Positions 24,269 through 32,564 of a stretch of 39,187 bases of DNA are shown one piece after another. Both the position numbers and the translations under genes were made by a program. The notes under the pieces were generated by a model. That model saw nothing but the letters and a program-made list of their open reading frames with translations, was not told the DNA's origin and did no database searches. The stretch is from an uncultured Prevotella sp. (GTDB taxonomy: Bacteria; Bacteroidota; Bacteroidia; Bacteroidales; Bacteroidaceae). Position 1 is the first letter of the stretch. Every line of letters begins with the position of its first letter. The DNA is taken from NCBI GenBank assembly GCA_946548085.1, contig CAMNPN010000106.1:1-39187 (forward strand), written 5' to 3'.

Positions 24269-25381
24269 TTATTTAATTGTTTTGGCAGCGATCTTCTTCG
24301 CCCTTGCTTCTGAGGCATCCGACAGCTTTCCTTTCAGATAGTTCTCGATGACAAGCCCTGCCATCGGCACGGCCAGGTCTGCCCCAAAGCCCCCATGCTC
24401 GACATAGACACAGATGGCAATCTTCGGGTTGTTTATCGGAGCAAACCCGATAAAGGCAGAGTGGTCTTCGCCTGGATTCTCGATGGTTCCCGTCTTGCCG
24501 CAGATGGGATAGCTGGCCTTCATGGCTGTGGCCGTACCATGTTCGACAGCCAGGCGCATTCCCTCCACGACAGGCCCATAGGCTTCGGCCTTAACCTTTG
24601 TCTGCCGTCGGGTCAGATACCTTTTATTGGTCGTCTTTTTATGGATATGAGGCACGAAGTACCAGCCGCGATTGGCAATGGTGACGGCAAGGTTGCAGAG
24701 TTGAAGCGGGGTACAGGTCACATCACCCTGTCCCATGCCTGCCCACCAGATCGTCTTTCCGTCCCAGCCGTCCTTATAGCGACGGTTCAGGTAGTCAGCG
24801 CCGGCTAAAAGCCCTCCTTGCTCACCATCAATATCAATATGCATTGGTCCGCCAAGCCCCATAGACTGCATATAGGAACGCCATGTGGTGATAGCCTCGT
24901 CACGGCTCTCATACATGAAGTCGTCATTAATCATCGAGGCAAATGTCATTAGGAACCAGGTATTACACGACTGTGCCAGTGCTTCTTTCAAAGCCAAAGG
25001 CGAACGGTGCTTATGACACCCCACCTTGATATTGCCATCCGTGATGCCTTCATGACAGTCCACCTTCGTATCCTCTGTGATAACGCCCTCCGAGAGCAGC
25101 GTCAGCGCCTGGGCTGTCTTAAATGTCGACCCTGGAGCCATGGGCTTGCCTATGGCCTGACGCACGTCACTGCCATGCGAAGTGTTGGTTGCCAGACAAA
25201 GAATCTCGCCATTCACAGGATTGATGGCCACGACACTGCCTGTCTTCCCTTTCAGCAACCGTTCCCCTAACTGCTGTAACAAGGGGCGTATGGTCAGCGG
25301 GCCATCAGTAGGCAAGTTCTGTCCAGTAGCAGACAGACAGACTGTCATACAGAGCGTAAAAAGTAGTTTTCTTGAGTACAT
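24269..25381 (-). CDS. Stand-alone penicillin-binding transpeptidase
   Basis: A 370-residue exported transpeptidase domain of the PBP2/FtsI class. The three active-site motifs are present: STFK (Ser85, Lys88), SCN (138-140) and KTG (296-298), plus the typical GQGDVTCTPLQL segment. A signal peptide (1-20) replaces the usual cytoplasmic tail and dimerisation domain, so it is much shorter than the 600 or so residues of class B PBPs. It probably acts in peptidoglycan remodelling or as a D,D-transpeptidase or carboxypeptidase; a drug-binding decoy is conceivable. A good promoter (25424-25455) precedes it and the metallophosphoesterase follows in the same operon. Confidence 0.85.
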   Translation of the reverse strand: MYSRKLLFTLCMTVCLSATGQNLPTDGPLTIRPLLQQLGERLLKGKTGSVVAINPVNGEILCLATNTSHGSDVRQAIGKPMAPGSTFKTAQALTLLSEGVITEDTKVDCHEGITDGNIKVGCHKHRSPLALKEALAQSCNTWFLMTFASMINDDFMYESRDEAITTWRSYMQSMGLGGPMHIDIDGEQGGLLAGADYLNRRYKDGWDGKTIWWAGMGQGDVTCTPLQLCNLAVTIANRGWYFVPHIHKKTTNKRYLTRRQTKVKAEAYGPVVEGMRLAVEHGTATAMKASYPICGKTGTIENPGEDHSAFIGFAPINNPKIAICVYVEHGGFGADLAVPMAGLVIENYLKGKLSDASEARAKKIAAKTIK

Positions 25382-25423
25382 CTGTTATTCTGAAGTATCA
25401 CTTTATTTCCTGTTATCACCGTG

Positions 25424-25455
25424 CAAAAGTACGACTTTTTCTGAAATAATGCAAA
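25424..25455 (-). promoter_or_regulatory. Promoter of the transpeptidase-phosphoesterase operon
   Basis: Minus strand TTTG (25452-25455), a 20-bp spacer, then TACTTTTG (25424-25431). It is divergent from the promoter at 25471-25502. Confidence 0.75.
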
Positions 25456-25470
25456 GATTCATTGTATTTA

Positions 25471-25502
25471 TTTGTTTAATTGGCACTTTTAAACTACCTT
25501 TG
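25471..25502 (+). promoter_or_regulatory. Promoter of the Sel1-DUF362 operon
   Basis: TTTG (25471-25474), a 20-bp spacer, then TACCTTTG (25495-25502), 26 bp before the Sel1 gene start. Confidence 0.78.
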
Positions 25503-25528
25503 CAGTCGCACATGATTACTTTTACAAG

Positions 25529-26110
25529 ATGAAACTACAGAAAATACTCCTCGTGCTGACGCTGATGCTAAGCACCACCGTCGGCGCACAGAATGCCGAG
25601 AAACTGTACAAAGACGGCAAAGCCCTCTACGATGCCGAAAAGTACACCGAGGCTGTTCCCAAATTAAAAGCAGCCGCAGAAAAAGGTCACAAGAAGGCGC
25701 AATACCGGCTGGGACGCTGTTACGAGAAAGGCCGGGGTGTCAAGGAGAGCGACGCCATTGCCTTCCAGTGGTACAGCAAGTCGGCCGCCCAGGATTATGC
25801 CAAGGCACAGTTCCAATTGGGTCAATGCTATAAAGACGGCAAAGGTGTAGAGAAGAATCCCCAGAAAGCCTTCAACTATTTCACCAAGGCCGCCAAGCAA
25901 GACAACGGAGATGCCCAACTGGCACTCGGCAAGTGCTATCTGAAAGGCAGAGGAACGGCCGTCGACAAGGCGAAAGCGAAAACCTGGCTGACGAGAGCCG
26001 TCAAGAACGAGAAAGATGGTGATGACATCCTGGACAAACTCCGCAAGAAAGCCTCTGCAGGCGATAACGATGCCAAGGAGATTCTGGCACTGACAGGGAA
26101 AAACAAATAA
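25529..26110 (+). CDS. Exported Sel1-repeat protein
   Basis: A 193-residue protein with a signal peptide (about 1-20, VGAQ). Three or four Sel1-like repeats of about 36 residues follow, with the recurrent pattern AQYRLGRCYEKGRGV, AQFQLGQCYKDGKGV and AQLALGKCYLKGRGT. Sel1 repeats form alpha-helical solenoids used as protein-binding scaffolds; a periplasmic adaptor role is inferred. It has its own promoter and is followed 20 bp later by the DUF362 gene. Confidence 0.88.
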   Translation: MKLQKILLVLTLMLSTTVGAQNAEKLYKDGKALYDAEKYTEAVPKLKAAAEKGHKKAQYRLGRCYEKGRGVKESDAIAFQWYSKSAAQDYAKAQFQLGQCYKDGKGVEKNPQKAFNYFTKAAKQDNGDAQLALGKCYLKGRGTAVDKAKAKTWLTRAVKNEKDGDDILDKLRKKASAGDNDAKEILALTGKNK

Positions 26111-26130
26111 GAACAAATCAAAAGCATACA

Positions 26131-27090
26131 ATGAGAAGACTATTTCTAATAAGCATCTGCGCGATGCTGTCGATGGCTGCAACGGCACAGTCAAAGGTGT
26201 ATTTCACCAAGGAGATCACCCCCGAATCTCTGGTAAAGATCTATCAGGCCCTGGGCGTAGAGGCCCAAGGCCGTGTCTGCGTCAAGATATCCACAGGCGA
26301 AGGTGGCAACACCCACTACCTGAAGCCGACGCTGATCCGGAATCTCGTAGAGAAGGTCAACGGCACCATCGTGGAGTGCTGCACGGCCTATGGCGGCACG
26401 CGTCAGGATCCGAAGAAGCACTGGGAAACGATCCATGAACACGGCTTCGACAGCATCTTTGCCGTCGACATCATGGATGAGTTCGGCGACATCCGCATCC
26501 CCATCAAGGACCAGAAGCACCTGAAGTACGACATCGTGGGCGAGCATCTGGCCAACTACGACTTCATGATCAACCTCGCGCACTTCAAGGGCCATGCCAT
26601 GGGTGGTTTCGGAGGCGTGTTGAAGAATGCCTCCATCGGTGTGGCCTCAACGGCAGGCAAGTGCTACATCCACTCGGCTGGCAAGAGCACCGACCCCAGG
26701 ACCGCCTGGAACCCGGGCATCCTCGCCGCAGGCGACACACAGGACGACTTCCTTGAGTCGATGGCTGCTGCCGCACAGGCCGTACACAACTACTTCAACG
26801 GACGCATCTTATATATTAATGTGATGAACAACATGTCGGTAGACTGCGATTGCGACGGCCACCCCGCCAAGCCAGAACTGCAGGATATGGGCATCATGGC
26901 CTCGCTCGACCCCGTGGCCGTCGATCAGGCCTGTCTCGACAAGGTGTTCAACTACCAGGGCAAGCCCGGTGACGACAACAAGCCCCTCATCAAGCGCATC
27001 AACCGCCAGCACGGCACTTATATCACCGACTATGCCGAGAAGATCGGCTTCGGATCGAAGCAGTACGAACTGATTGACCTGGACAAATAA
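26131..27090 (+). CDS. Exported DUF362 protein
   Basis: A 319-residue protein with a signal peptide (1-19, ATAQ) followed by a DUF362 domain over nearly its whole length. Recognisable stretches are VCVKISTGEGGNTHYLKP, FMINLAHFKGHAMGGFGG and MGIMASLDPVAVDQACLD. DUF362 proteins are often fused to or paired with 4Fe-4S ferredoxin domains; no CxxCxxC cluster motif is seen here, though a CDCDGHP segment could bind a metal. The function is unknown. It is the second gene after the Sel1 protein. A short hairpin terminator lies at 27199-27230. Confidence 0.85.
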   Translation: MRRLFLISICAMLSMAATAQSKVYFTKEITPESLVKIYQALGVEAQGRVCVKISTGEGGNTHYLKPTLIRNLVEKVNGTIVECCTAYGGTRQDPKKHWETIHEHGFDSIFAVDIMDEFGDIRIPIKDQKHLKYDIVGEHLANYDFMINLAHFKGHAMGGFGGVLKNASIGVASTAGKCYIHSAGKSTDPRTAWNPGILAAGDTQDDFLESMAAAAQAVHNYFNGRILYINVMNNMSVDCDCDGHPAKPELQDMGIMASLDPVAVDQACLDKVFNYQGKPGDDNKPLIKRINRQHGTYITDYAEKIGFGSKQYELIDLDK

Positions 27091-27129
27091 GACTATCCAC
27101 CGCAAAGTATATAATTCACTTCTGCTTTT

Positions 27130-27180
27130 CCTTTCAGCCAAGGCGTAATTGGCTGTATGCCAAATGGTTCGACTGAAGGG
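27130..27180 (+). repeat. 51-bp palindromic element, copy 1
   Basis: It begins CCTTTCAGCC and ends ACTGAAGGG, with an inner CAGCCAA/TTGGCTG stem. It is paired with an inverted copy of the same length at 27518-27568: 17 of the first 20 and 10 of the last 11 bases match, while the middle differs. Confidence 0.7.
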
Positions 27181-27198
27181 GAGTGGACGGAACAATAA

Positions 27199-27230
27199 AG
27201 CATCTTGAGGTATCCTTGAGATGCTTTTTT
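27199..27230 (+). terminator. Intrinsic terminator after the DUF362 gene
   Basis: AGCATCT and AGATGCT form the stem, extended by GAGG/CCTT around a TAT loop, followed by six T residues. Confidence 0.8.
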
Positions 27231-27296
27231 CATTGCATATTCGTTTCAATACGGTAAAAAGAGCGTAGGCTTTTGGTTACGGAGGCCAGGCCCGTC

Positions 27297-27340
27297 GCCA
27301 ACAGATGGTGCCTGAATTGCCAACAAATGATGCACTGAAT
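27297..27340. repeat. Imperfect 22-bp direct repeat
   Basis: The unit GCCAACAGATGGTGCC... (27297-27318) is repeated at 27319-27340 as GCCAACAAATGATGCA..., with a few substitutions. The 22-bp period matches the palindrome array just downstream. Confidence 0.6.
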
Positions 27341-27365
27341 GGGGTATTTAAGATAGCCTGTCCAT

Positions 27366-27429
27366 TGTTTGACCTTAGTCAAACAATCGTTTGACAACCG
27401 TCAAACAAACGTTTGACCAAGGTCAAACG
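27366..27429. repeat. Triple 20-bp palindrome with exact 22-bp period
   Basis: Three palindromes: TGTTTGACCTTAGTCAAACA (27366-27385), CGTTTGAC..GTCAAACA (27388-27407) and CGTTTGACC..GGTCAAACG (27410-27429). Centres are 22 bp apart, about two helical turns, so the sites face one side of the helix. It lies in the non-coding gap upstream of topB; it could be an operator array or a REP-like element. Confidence 0.8.
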
Positions 27430-27517
27430 ACAAAGAACAGAGTGTAAAGACCTGTTTAAGCTGTAGAATAGGAAGGCAATACTTAGCGGTTTCGCCGGCG
27501 ATGGGGAAAAGCAATAT

Positions 27518-27568
27518 CCCTTCAGCCGAAATTGCTCATTATGAAATGGTTGCGCCTCGGCTGAAAGG
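27518..27568 (-). repeat. 51-bp palindromic element, inverted copy
   Basis: On the minus strand it starts CCTTTCAGCCGAGGCG and ends CGGCTGAAGGG. With copy 1 it bounds a 439-bp stretch (27130-27568) that holds the terminator and both 22-bp-period arrays, resembling a MITE with terminal inverted repeats. Confidence 0.7.
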
Positions 27569-27748
27569 AGTTTTGTTCATTTGTTATCGCCCTTACGTTA
27601 CGAAGCCACGTCCTGCCAAGATTAGGAAAACACCACAGTAACAATCCCCCTTCCTTCCAACTATGCAGGAAACGTGTGAGGCGATAGGGTGAAGGCTGAC
27701 AGGCTGGACCCCATGTGTAGTTTCGGACATCAGATAATCACCGAATTG

Positions 27749-27780
27749 TTTGCCAGTTCAGGGATTATTTCGTACCTTTG
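27749..27780 (+). promoter_or_regulatory. Promoter of topB
   Basis: TTTG (27749-27752), a 20-bp spacer, then TACCTTTG (27773-27780), 17 bp before the chosen ATG. It also rules out the upstream in-frame ATG at 27750. Confidence 0.78.
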
Positions 27781-27797
27781 CACGAAAAAACAGGAAT

Positions 27798-29861
27798 ATG
27801 ATAGTCTGCATCGCAGAGAAACCGAGCGTGGCTCGGGATATAGCACGCATCCTGGGAGCGAACAGTTCCCACGACGGGTATATGGAGGGCAACGGCTACC
27901 AGGTGACGTGGACCTTCGGACACCTGTGTACGCTGAAGGAGCCGGGCGACTACACCCCGGCCTGGAAGCCCTGGGCGCTGACGCAGTTGCCGATGGTGCC
28001 CCAGCGCTTCGGCATCAAGCTGATACCCGACCGCGGCATCGAGAAGCAGTTTGCCATCATCGAGAAGCTGATGCAGGCAGCCGACGGCATCGTGAACTGC
28101 GGCGACGCCGGACAGGAGGGAGAGCTCATCCAGCGCTGGGTGATGCAGAAGGCCCAGGCCAAGTGCCCCGTGAAGCGCCTCTGGATCTCGTCGATGACCG
28201 ACGAGGCCATCCGCGAGGGCTTTGCCAACCTGAAGGACCAGGGCGACTATCAGCCGCTCTACCTCGCTGGCCTCAGCCGCGCCATCGGCGACTGGCTCCT
28301 CGGCATGAACGCCACCCGACTCTATACACTGAAGTACGGGCAGAACCGTCAGGTGCTCTCCATCGGCCGTGTGCAGACCCCTACCCTCGCCCTCATCGTG
28401 AACCGCCAGAAGGAGATCGAGCACTTCAAGCCCGAGCCCTACTGGGTGCTGGCAACGGTGTATCGCGATACCACCTTTACGGCAACTAAAGGAAAGTTCA
28501 CCTCGAAGGAGGAAGGCGAGCAGGCCTTCGCCACCATCGAGGGCAAGCCCTTCACCGTGACGAAGGTGGAGAAGAAGGAGGGCAAGGAACAGCCCCCACA
28601 GCTCTACGACCTCACCTCGCTGCAGGTGGACTGCAACCGCAAGTTCGGCTACTCGGCAGAGATGACACTCAACCTCATCCAGGCCCTCTATGAAAGGAAA
28701 TACACCACCTATCCCCGTGTGGACACCCAGTATCTCTCAGACGACATCTACCCCAAGTGCCCCCAGACACTCAATGGGCTCTATCAGGTAAAATTCGCCG
28801 GCATAAGTCCATACGCCGAGTTTATCAAGCCCATCGGCGGGAAGACACTGAAGAAGTCAAAGCGCGTATTTGACACCTCGAAGGTGACCGACCACCACGC
28901 CATCATCCCCACAGGCGTCATTCCCCAGAACCTCAGCGACGCCGAGCGCCACGTCTTCGACCTGGTGGCACGACGATTCATCGGCGTGTTCCTGCCCGAC
29001 TGCAAGTTCTCCACGACGACCGTGCTGGGCGAAGTGGCTGGAGAGGCCGAGACCATCGAGTTCAAGGTGACGGGCAAGGAGATTCTCGACCCCGGCTGGC
29101 GCGTGGTCAGAGGAAAGGCCGAAGCGAAGAGCGAGAACGAGGAGGGAGAGAAGAAAGACGATGACGAGGAGCGCACGCTGCCCACCTTCGTCAAAGGCGA
29201 GAGCGGCGACCACAAGCCGACACTCACCGAGAAATGGACCACGCCCCCACCTTATTATAATGAGGCCTCGCTGCTGAGGGCGATGGAGACGGCAGGCAAG
29301 TTCGTGGAGGACGAGACGCTGCGCGCCGCCATGAAGGAGAACGGCATCGGCCGCCCGTCGTCGAGAGCCGGCATCATCGAGACCCTCTTCAAGCGCCACT
29401 ATATCAAGCGCGACCGCAAACGCCTTATCGCCACCCCGACAGGTATCGAACTGATCGACCTGATACGGGAGGAACTGTTGAAGAGTTGTGAACTGACAGG
29501 CATCTGGGAAAAGAAGTTGCGCGACATCGAGCATCAGAAGTACGATGCCCAGCAGTTCATCGAAGAACTGAAGCAGCAGGTGGCAGAGATTGTACAGGAG
29601 GTGATGAGCGACACTTCCAACCGTCGTATCACCGTACTGACGGATGCTGAACTCAAGAAAGTGAAGTCACCCAAGGCCGAGTCACCCTCTAACAAGGAAG
29701 CTAAGCCCAAAACGACGAGAAAGAATAAGTCTGAGATGCCCAAGGAGGGCGATGTCTGCCCCCTCTGCGGACAGGGCCATATCATCAAGGGCAAGACGGC
29801 CTATGGCTGTTCCCGTTGGAAGGAAGGCTGTACTTATCGGATACCCTTCGACACGAAATGA
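27798..29861 (+). CDS. topB: DNA topoisomerase III
   Basis: A 687-residue type IA topoisomerase that decatenates and relaxes DNA. It starts MIVCIAEKPSVARDIARILG (Toprim domain); the Toprim acidic motif is NCGDAGQEGELIQRW. The active-site tyrosine is Tyr305 in KYTTYPRVDTQYL, and the GIGRPSSRAGIIETL motif follows. It ends with a basic linker and a zinc ribbon (CPLCGQGHI ... YGCSRWKEGC). Length and order match the plasmid/Bacteroidetes-type TopB group. The start is fixed by the promoter, which overlaps the longer frame. PorE follows after 47 bp containing a weak hairpin. Confidence 0.95.
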   Translation: MIVCIAEKPSVARDIARILGANSSHDGYMEGNGYQVTWTFGHLCTLKEPGDYTPAWKPWALTQLPMVPQRFGIKLIPDRGIEKQFAIIEKLMQAADGIVNCGDAGQEGELIQRWVMQKAQAKCPVKRLWISSMTDEAIREGFANLKDQGDYQPLYLAGLSRAIGDWLLGMNATRLYTLKYGQNRQVLSIGRVQTPTLALIVNRQKEIEHFKPEPYWVLATVYRDTTFTATKGKFTSKEEGEQAFATIEGKPFTVTKVEKKEGKEQPPQLYDLTSLQVDCNRKFGYSAEMTLNLIQALYERKYTTYPRVDTQYLSDDIYPKCPQTLNGLYQVKFAGISPYAEFIKPIGGKTLKKSKRVFDTSKVTDHHAIIPTGVIPQNLSDAERHVFDLVARRFIGVFLPDCKFSTTTVLGEVAGEAETIEFKVTGKEILDPGWRVVRGKAEAKSENEEGEKKDDDEERTLPTFVKGESGDHKPTLTEKWTTPPPYYNEASLLRAMETAGKFVEDETLRAAMKENGIGRPSSRAGIIETLFKRHYIKRDRKRLIATPTGIELIDLIREELLKSCELTGIWEKKLRDIEHQKYDAQQFIEELKQQVAEIVQEVMSDTSNRRITVLTDAELKKVKSPKAESPSNKEAKPKTTRKNKSEMPKEGDVCPLCGQGHIIKGKTAYGCSRWKEGCTYRIPFDTK

Positions 29862-29866
29862 TGATA

Positions 29867-29900
29867 GAGGCAGGCAATAAAATGTCTGTCTCTCCGTTTT
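29867..29900 (+). terminator. Weak hairpin between topB and porE
   Basis: AGAGGCAG (29867-29874) pairs with CTGTCTCT (29887-29894), including one G-T pair, followed by CCGTTTT. It may partly terminate topB transcripts. Confidence 0.4.
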
Positions 29901-29908
29901 AATAATAT

Positions 29909-31987
29909 ATGCGAAAATATCTCATCTTTATATGGAGTGCTTTCAGTGCCTTACTGCTTGTCAGTTGCGGGGGGGCTGACCAGGCGATGAAGAAGGGCGA
30001 CAAGTTCTATGCCGTCGGCGAATACTTCGACGCTGCCACGCAATACCGGAAGGCCTATACCCATACTTCTAACAAGGAACGGAAGCAGAAAGGCCAGCGG
30101 GCTATGAAGGTGGCAGACTGCTACCGCCGCATCCACTTCACCACCAAAGCCATCACGGCCTATCAGAACGTAGTGCGCTACAAGCAGGCAGACTCGCTGA
30201 CACATTTCTATCTGGGACAGTTGCACATGAGAAACGGCAACTACAAAGAGGCCGGCAAGCACTTCCAAATGGCGATTGACAGTCTACAGCCGACGGAAGA
30301 CAAGAACCACCTGATTCTGGCCAAGAACGGGCTGAAGGCTGCCCGGCAGGCATCGGACTGGAAGAAGGCAGGCTCTGCCTATACCATCAAACGGATGGAC
30401 CTGTTCAACTCCCGCCGCGCCGAATACTCGCCGATGCTCGGCGGCGACGAGGACAACCAACTCTACTTCACCTCTACCCGCAACCAGGCTCAGGGCGATG
30501 AGTACAGCGGCATCACCGGTGCCAAGAATGCCGACATCTTCCTCTCGCAGAAAGACGACAAGGGGAAATGGAGCAAGCCACAGACCATCGACTCAGAACT
30601 GAACTCCACGATGGACGAGGGCGCCTGCTGCTTCTCGCCCGACGGCAGGAGCATGTACCTGACCCTCTGCAAGACCGACCCCAACTATCCGCGCTATGCC
30701 ACCATCGCCGTGTCGAGCCGTAGCGATGCCTCGTGGAGCAAGCCCACGGAACTGTCTATCTCAAAAGACACGCTCTCCAGTTTCGCCCATCCCGCCGTAT
30801 CCCCTGACGGCGAATGGCTGTACTTCGTCAGCGACATGCCCGGCGGTCTGGGAGGATTCGACATCTGGCGCTGCCGCCTCATCGGCAGCAATGAGACGGG
30901 CAGTGTAGAGAACCTCGGTGAGCCCGTCAACACCCCTGGCGACGAGATGTTCCCCGCCTTCCGTCCCAACGGCGACTTCTATTTCTCCTCCGACGGCCAT
31001 CCCGGCCTCGGCGGCCTCGACATCTTCATCTACAAAGACGGGAAGGTCGAGAATCTCGGATTCCCCATGAACTCCCAGGGCGACGACTTCGGCATGACCT
31101 TCGAGGGAATGCGTAATGTAGGGTACTTCTGCTCCAATCGCGGAGACACCAGGGGCTACGACCACATCTATAGTTTCTTCAACCCCGAGATCGTGCAGAC
31201 CGTGAAGGGCTGGGTGTACGAACAGGACGGCTACGAACTGCCTGCGGCACAGGTATATATGGTTGGCAACGACGGCACGAACCTGAAACTGAGTGTCCGC
31301 GGCGATGGCTCCTTCACCCAGGAGATCAAGCCCGGCGTCGACTATGTATTCCTCGGCACCTGCAAGGGATTCCTCAATCATCAGGAGCAGTTGTGCGTGG
31401 AACCTGTGACCGCCTCTGAGGAGTACGTGCTGCAGTTCCCCTTAGCCAACATCTCGGCACCCGTGCTGATCGAGAACATCTTCTACGACTTCGACAAGGC
31501 GACCCTGCGACCGGAGTCTACTGCAGCCCTCGATGAACTGGTCAGGCTACTCAACGAGAACCCCAACATCACCATCGAACTCTCTGCCCATACCGACTAT
31601 AAAGGCTCTGACGAATACAACGAAGGCCTCTCGCAGCGGCGTGCGGAGAGCGTGGTGAACTACCTGATAGACCACGGCATCGCCTCGGACCGTCTCACGC
31701 CGAAAGGCTACGGCGAGGGGAAGCCCAAGACCATCAAAAGGAAAGTGGCAGAAAGATACCCGTTCCTCAAGGAGGGTGACGTGCTGACAGAGGCATTCAT
31801 CAACAACCTCTCCGAGGAACAGCAGGAGCAGTGCAACCAGTTAAACCGTCGCACCGAGTTTATAGTGTTGCGGACAACTTACGGGCTGTTTGATAAGGCA
31901 GGTAGACTAATACAAAGCCCACAACCAAAAGAATCATCCAAGGATTCAGATAACGACCAAAATACCAACAACATAGATTTGTTTTAA
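29909..31987 (+). CDS. porE: T9SS outer-membrane lipoprotein PorE-like (TPR-PD40-CRD-OmpA)
   Basis: A 692-residue lipoprotein (lipobox LVSC, Cys20). The order is TPR repeats (about 25-150), a PD40/WD40-like beta-propeller (about 160-420; repeats such as FSPDGRSMYL and VSPDGEWLYFVSD), a carboxypeptidase-regulatory-like domain (about 430-510, VKGWVYEQDGYELPAAQVYM) and an OmpA domain (about 525-660, ELSAHTDYKGSDEYNEGLSQ). This is the architecture of Porphyromonas PorE, which links the type IX secretion machinery to peptidoglycan. The last 30 residues lie in a 92-bp sequence repeated at 37394-37485. Without the island the frame would end DEPQSSELW rather than NDQNTNNIDLF. Confidence 0.85.
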   Translation: MRKYLIFIWSAFSALLLVSCGGADQAMKKGDKFYAVGEYFDAATQYRKAYTHTSNKERKQKGQRAMKVADCYRRIHFTTKAITAYQNVVRYKQADSLTHFYLGQLHMRNGNYKEAGKHFQMAIDSLQPTEDKNHLILAKNGLKAARQASDWKKAGSAYTIKRMDLFNSRRAEYSPMLGGDEDNQLYFTSTRNQAQGDEYSGITGAKNADIFLSQKDDKGKWSKPQTIDSELNSTMDEGACCFSPDGRSMYLTLCKTDPNYPRYATIAVSSRSDASWSKPTELSISKDTLSSFAHPAVSPDGEWLYFVSDMPGGLGGFDIWRCRLIGSNETGSVENLGEPVNTPGDEMFPAFRPNGDFYFSSDGHPGLGGLDIFIYKDGKVENLGFPMNSQGDDFGMTFEGMRNVGYFCSNRGDTRGYDHIYSFFNPEIVQTVKGWVYEQDGYELPAAQVYMVGNDGTNLKLSVRGDGSFTQEIKPGVDYVFLGTCKGFLNHQEQLCVEPVTASEEYVLQFPLANISAPVLIENIFYDFDKATLRPESTAALDELVRLLNENPNITIELSAHTDYKGSDEYNEGLSQRRAESVVNYLIDHGIASDRLTPKGYGEGKPKTIKRKVAERYPFLKEGDVLTEAFINNLSEEQQEQCNQLNRRTEFIVLRTTYGLFDKAGRLIQSPQPKESSKDSDNDQNTNNIDLF
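31860..31951. repeat. 92-bp direct repeat, left end of the island
   Basis: It matches 37394-37485 at 89 of 92 positions (mismatches at 31907 and two near 31917). It is part of the porE 3' end; read on the minus strand it encodes the same DUF5056 C-terminus and stop as the right copy. Confidence 0.9.
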
Positions 31988-32077
31988 TTATTTAACCAAA
32001 CTTTTTGGGATAAAACATATAAATGTACTCATTTTGCATTTGAATCACTTATAGATGTTACTGGAATTCCGTAGAGA

Positions 32078-32119
32078 ATGAGGATTTGACAACAATTATT
32101 GTTTAATCCTCATTTTTCT
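32078..32119 (+). terminator. Intrinsic terminator after porE
   Basis: ATGAGGATT (32078-32086) pairs with AATCCTCAT (32105-32113), with an inner AACAAT/ATTGTT pairing, then TTTTC. It isolates the island operon from porE transcription. Confidence 0.8.
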
Positions 32120-32138
32120 TGTGATTTCGGTTGCTATT

Positions 32139-32170
32139 TTTGGCGAATCCAGATTTATTGATTATCTTTG
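32139..32170 (+). promoter_or_regulatory. Promoter of the first island gene
   Basis: TTTG (32139-32142), a 20-bp spacer, then TATCTTTG (32163-32170), 26 bp before the ATG at 32196. It shows the island uses host-type promoters. Confidence 0.7.
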
Positions 32171-32195
32171 CATCGACAATCAGAATAAAACATCT

Positions 32196-32543
32196 ATGGG
32201 TTTCTTAGACTTTCTCGACAATAATAATCATGTCCAGGCAAAGATTGATGGCAGCAGACTGTTAGACCGTAACAACCACGTTATCGGTAAGATTATCTGG
32301 TCTGGTGATGTCCAGGATGCAAACAACCACACTCTTGGTCATATCAGCAACAGCGGTGACGTGAGAAACCGCTGGTACAGCAAGCTGGGGTCAGTTTTTA
32401 GCAATGGCGAAGTACGTGACTCCAACGGTCATCTGCTAGGTTCAGTGGAATCCTGGGGGACTGTGAAGGACAGGAACGGGCATGTCCTAGGACACGCCAA
32501 AGGGGTTGAACAGGGTGTATGCTGCAGTGTTTTTCTTTTTTGA
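32196..32543 (+). CDS. Short beta-strand-repeat protein
   Basis: A 115-residue protein built from about six imperfect repeats of 14-20 residues with the pattern G-x-V-x-D-x-N-x-H-x-x-G. Examples are LLDRNNHVIGKI, VQDANNHTLGHI, VRDSNGHLLGSV and VKDRNGHVLGHA. This suggests a small closed or flower-like beta fold of the kind seen in short repeat proteins, with no catalytic motif. It ends with a CC pair and a hydrophobic tail (GVCCSVFLF), which could be a membrane or lipid attachment, but this is uncertain. The start at 32196 is chosen because the promoter lies inside the longer frame beginning at 32121. Confidence 0.7.
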   Translation: MGFLDFLDNNNHVQAKIDGSRLLDRNNHVIGKIIWSGDVQDANNHTLGHISNSGDVRNRWYSKLGSVFSNGEVRDSNGHLLGSVESWGTVKDRNGHVLGHAKGVEQGVCCSVFLF

Positions 32544-32564
32544 ATTCTAAAAGAAGTTGGTAAT

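Noticed and set aside
27689..28489. A 266-codon frame overlapping topB
   Set aside because: It lies out of frame over the well-supported topB, with Arg/Pro/Gly-rich composition typical of shadow frames.
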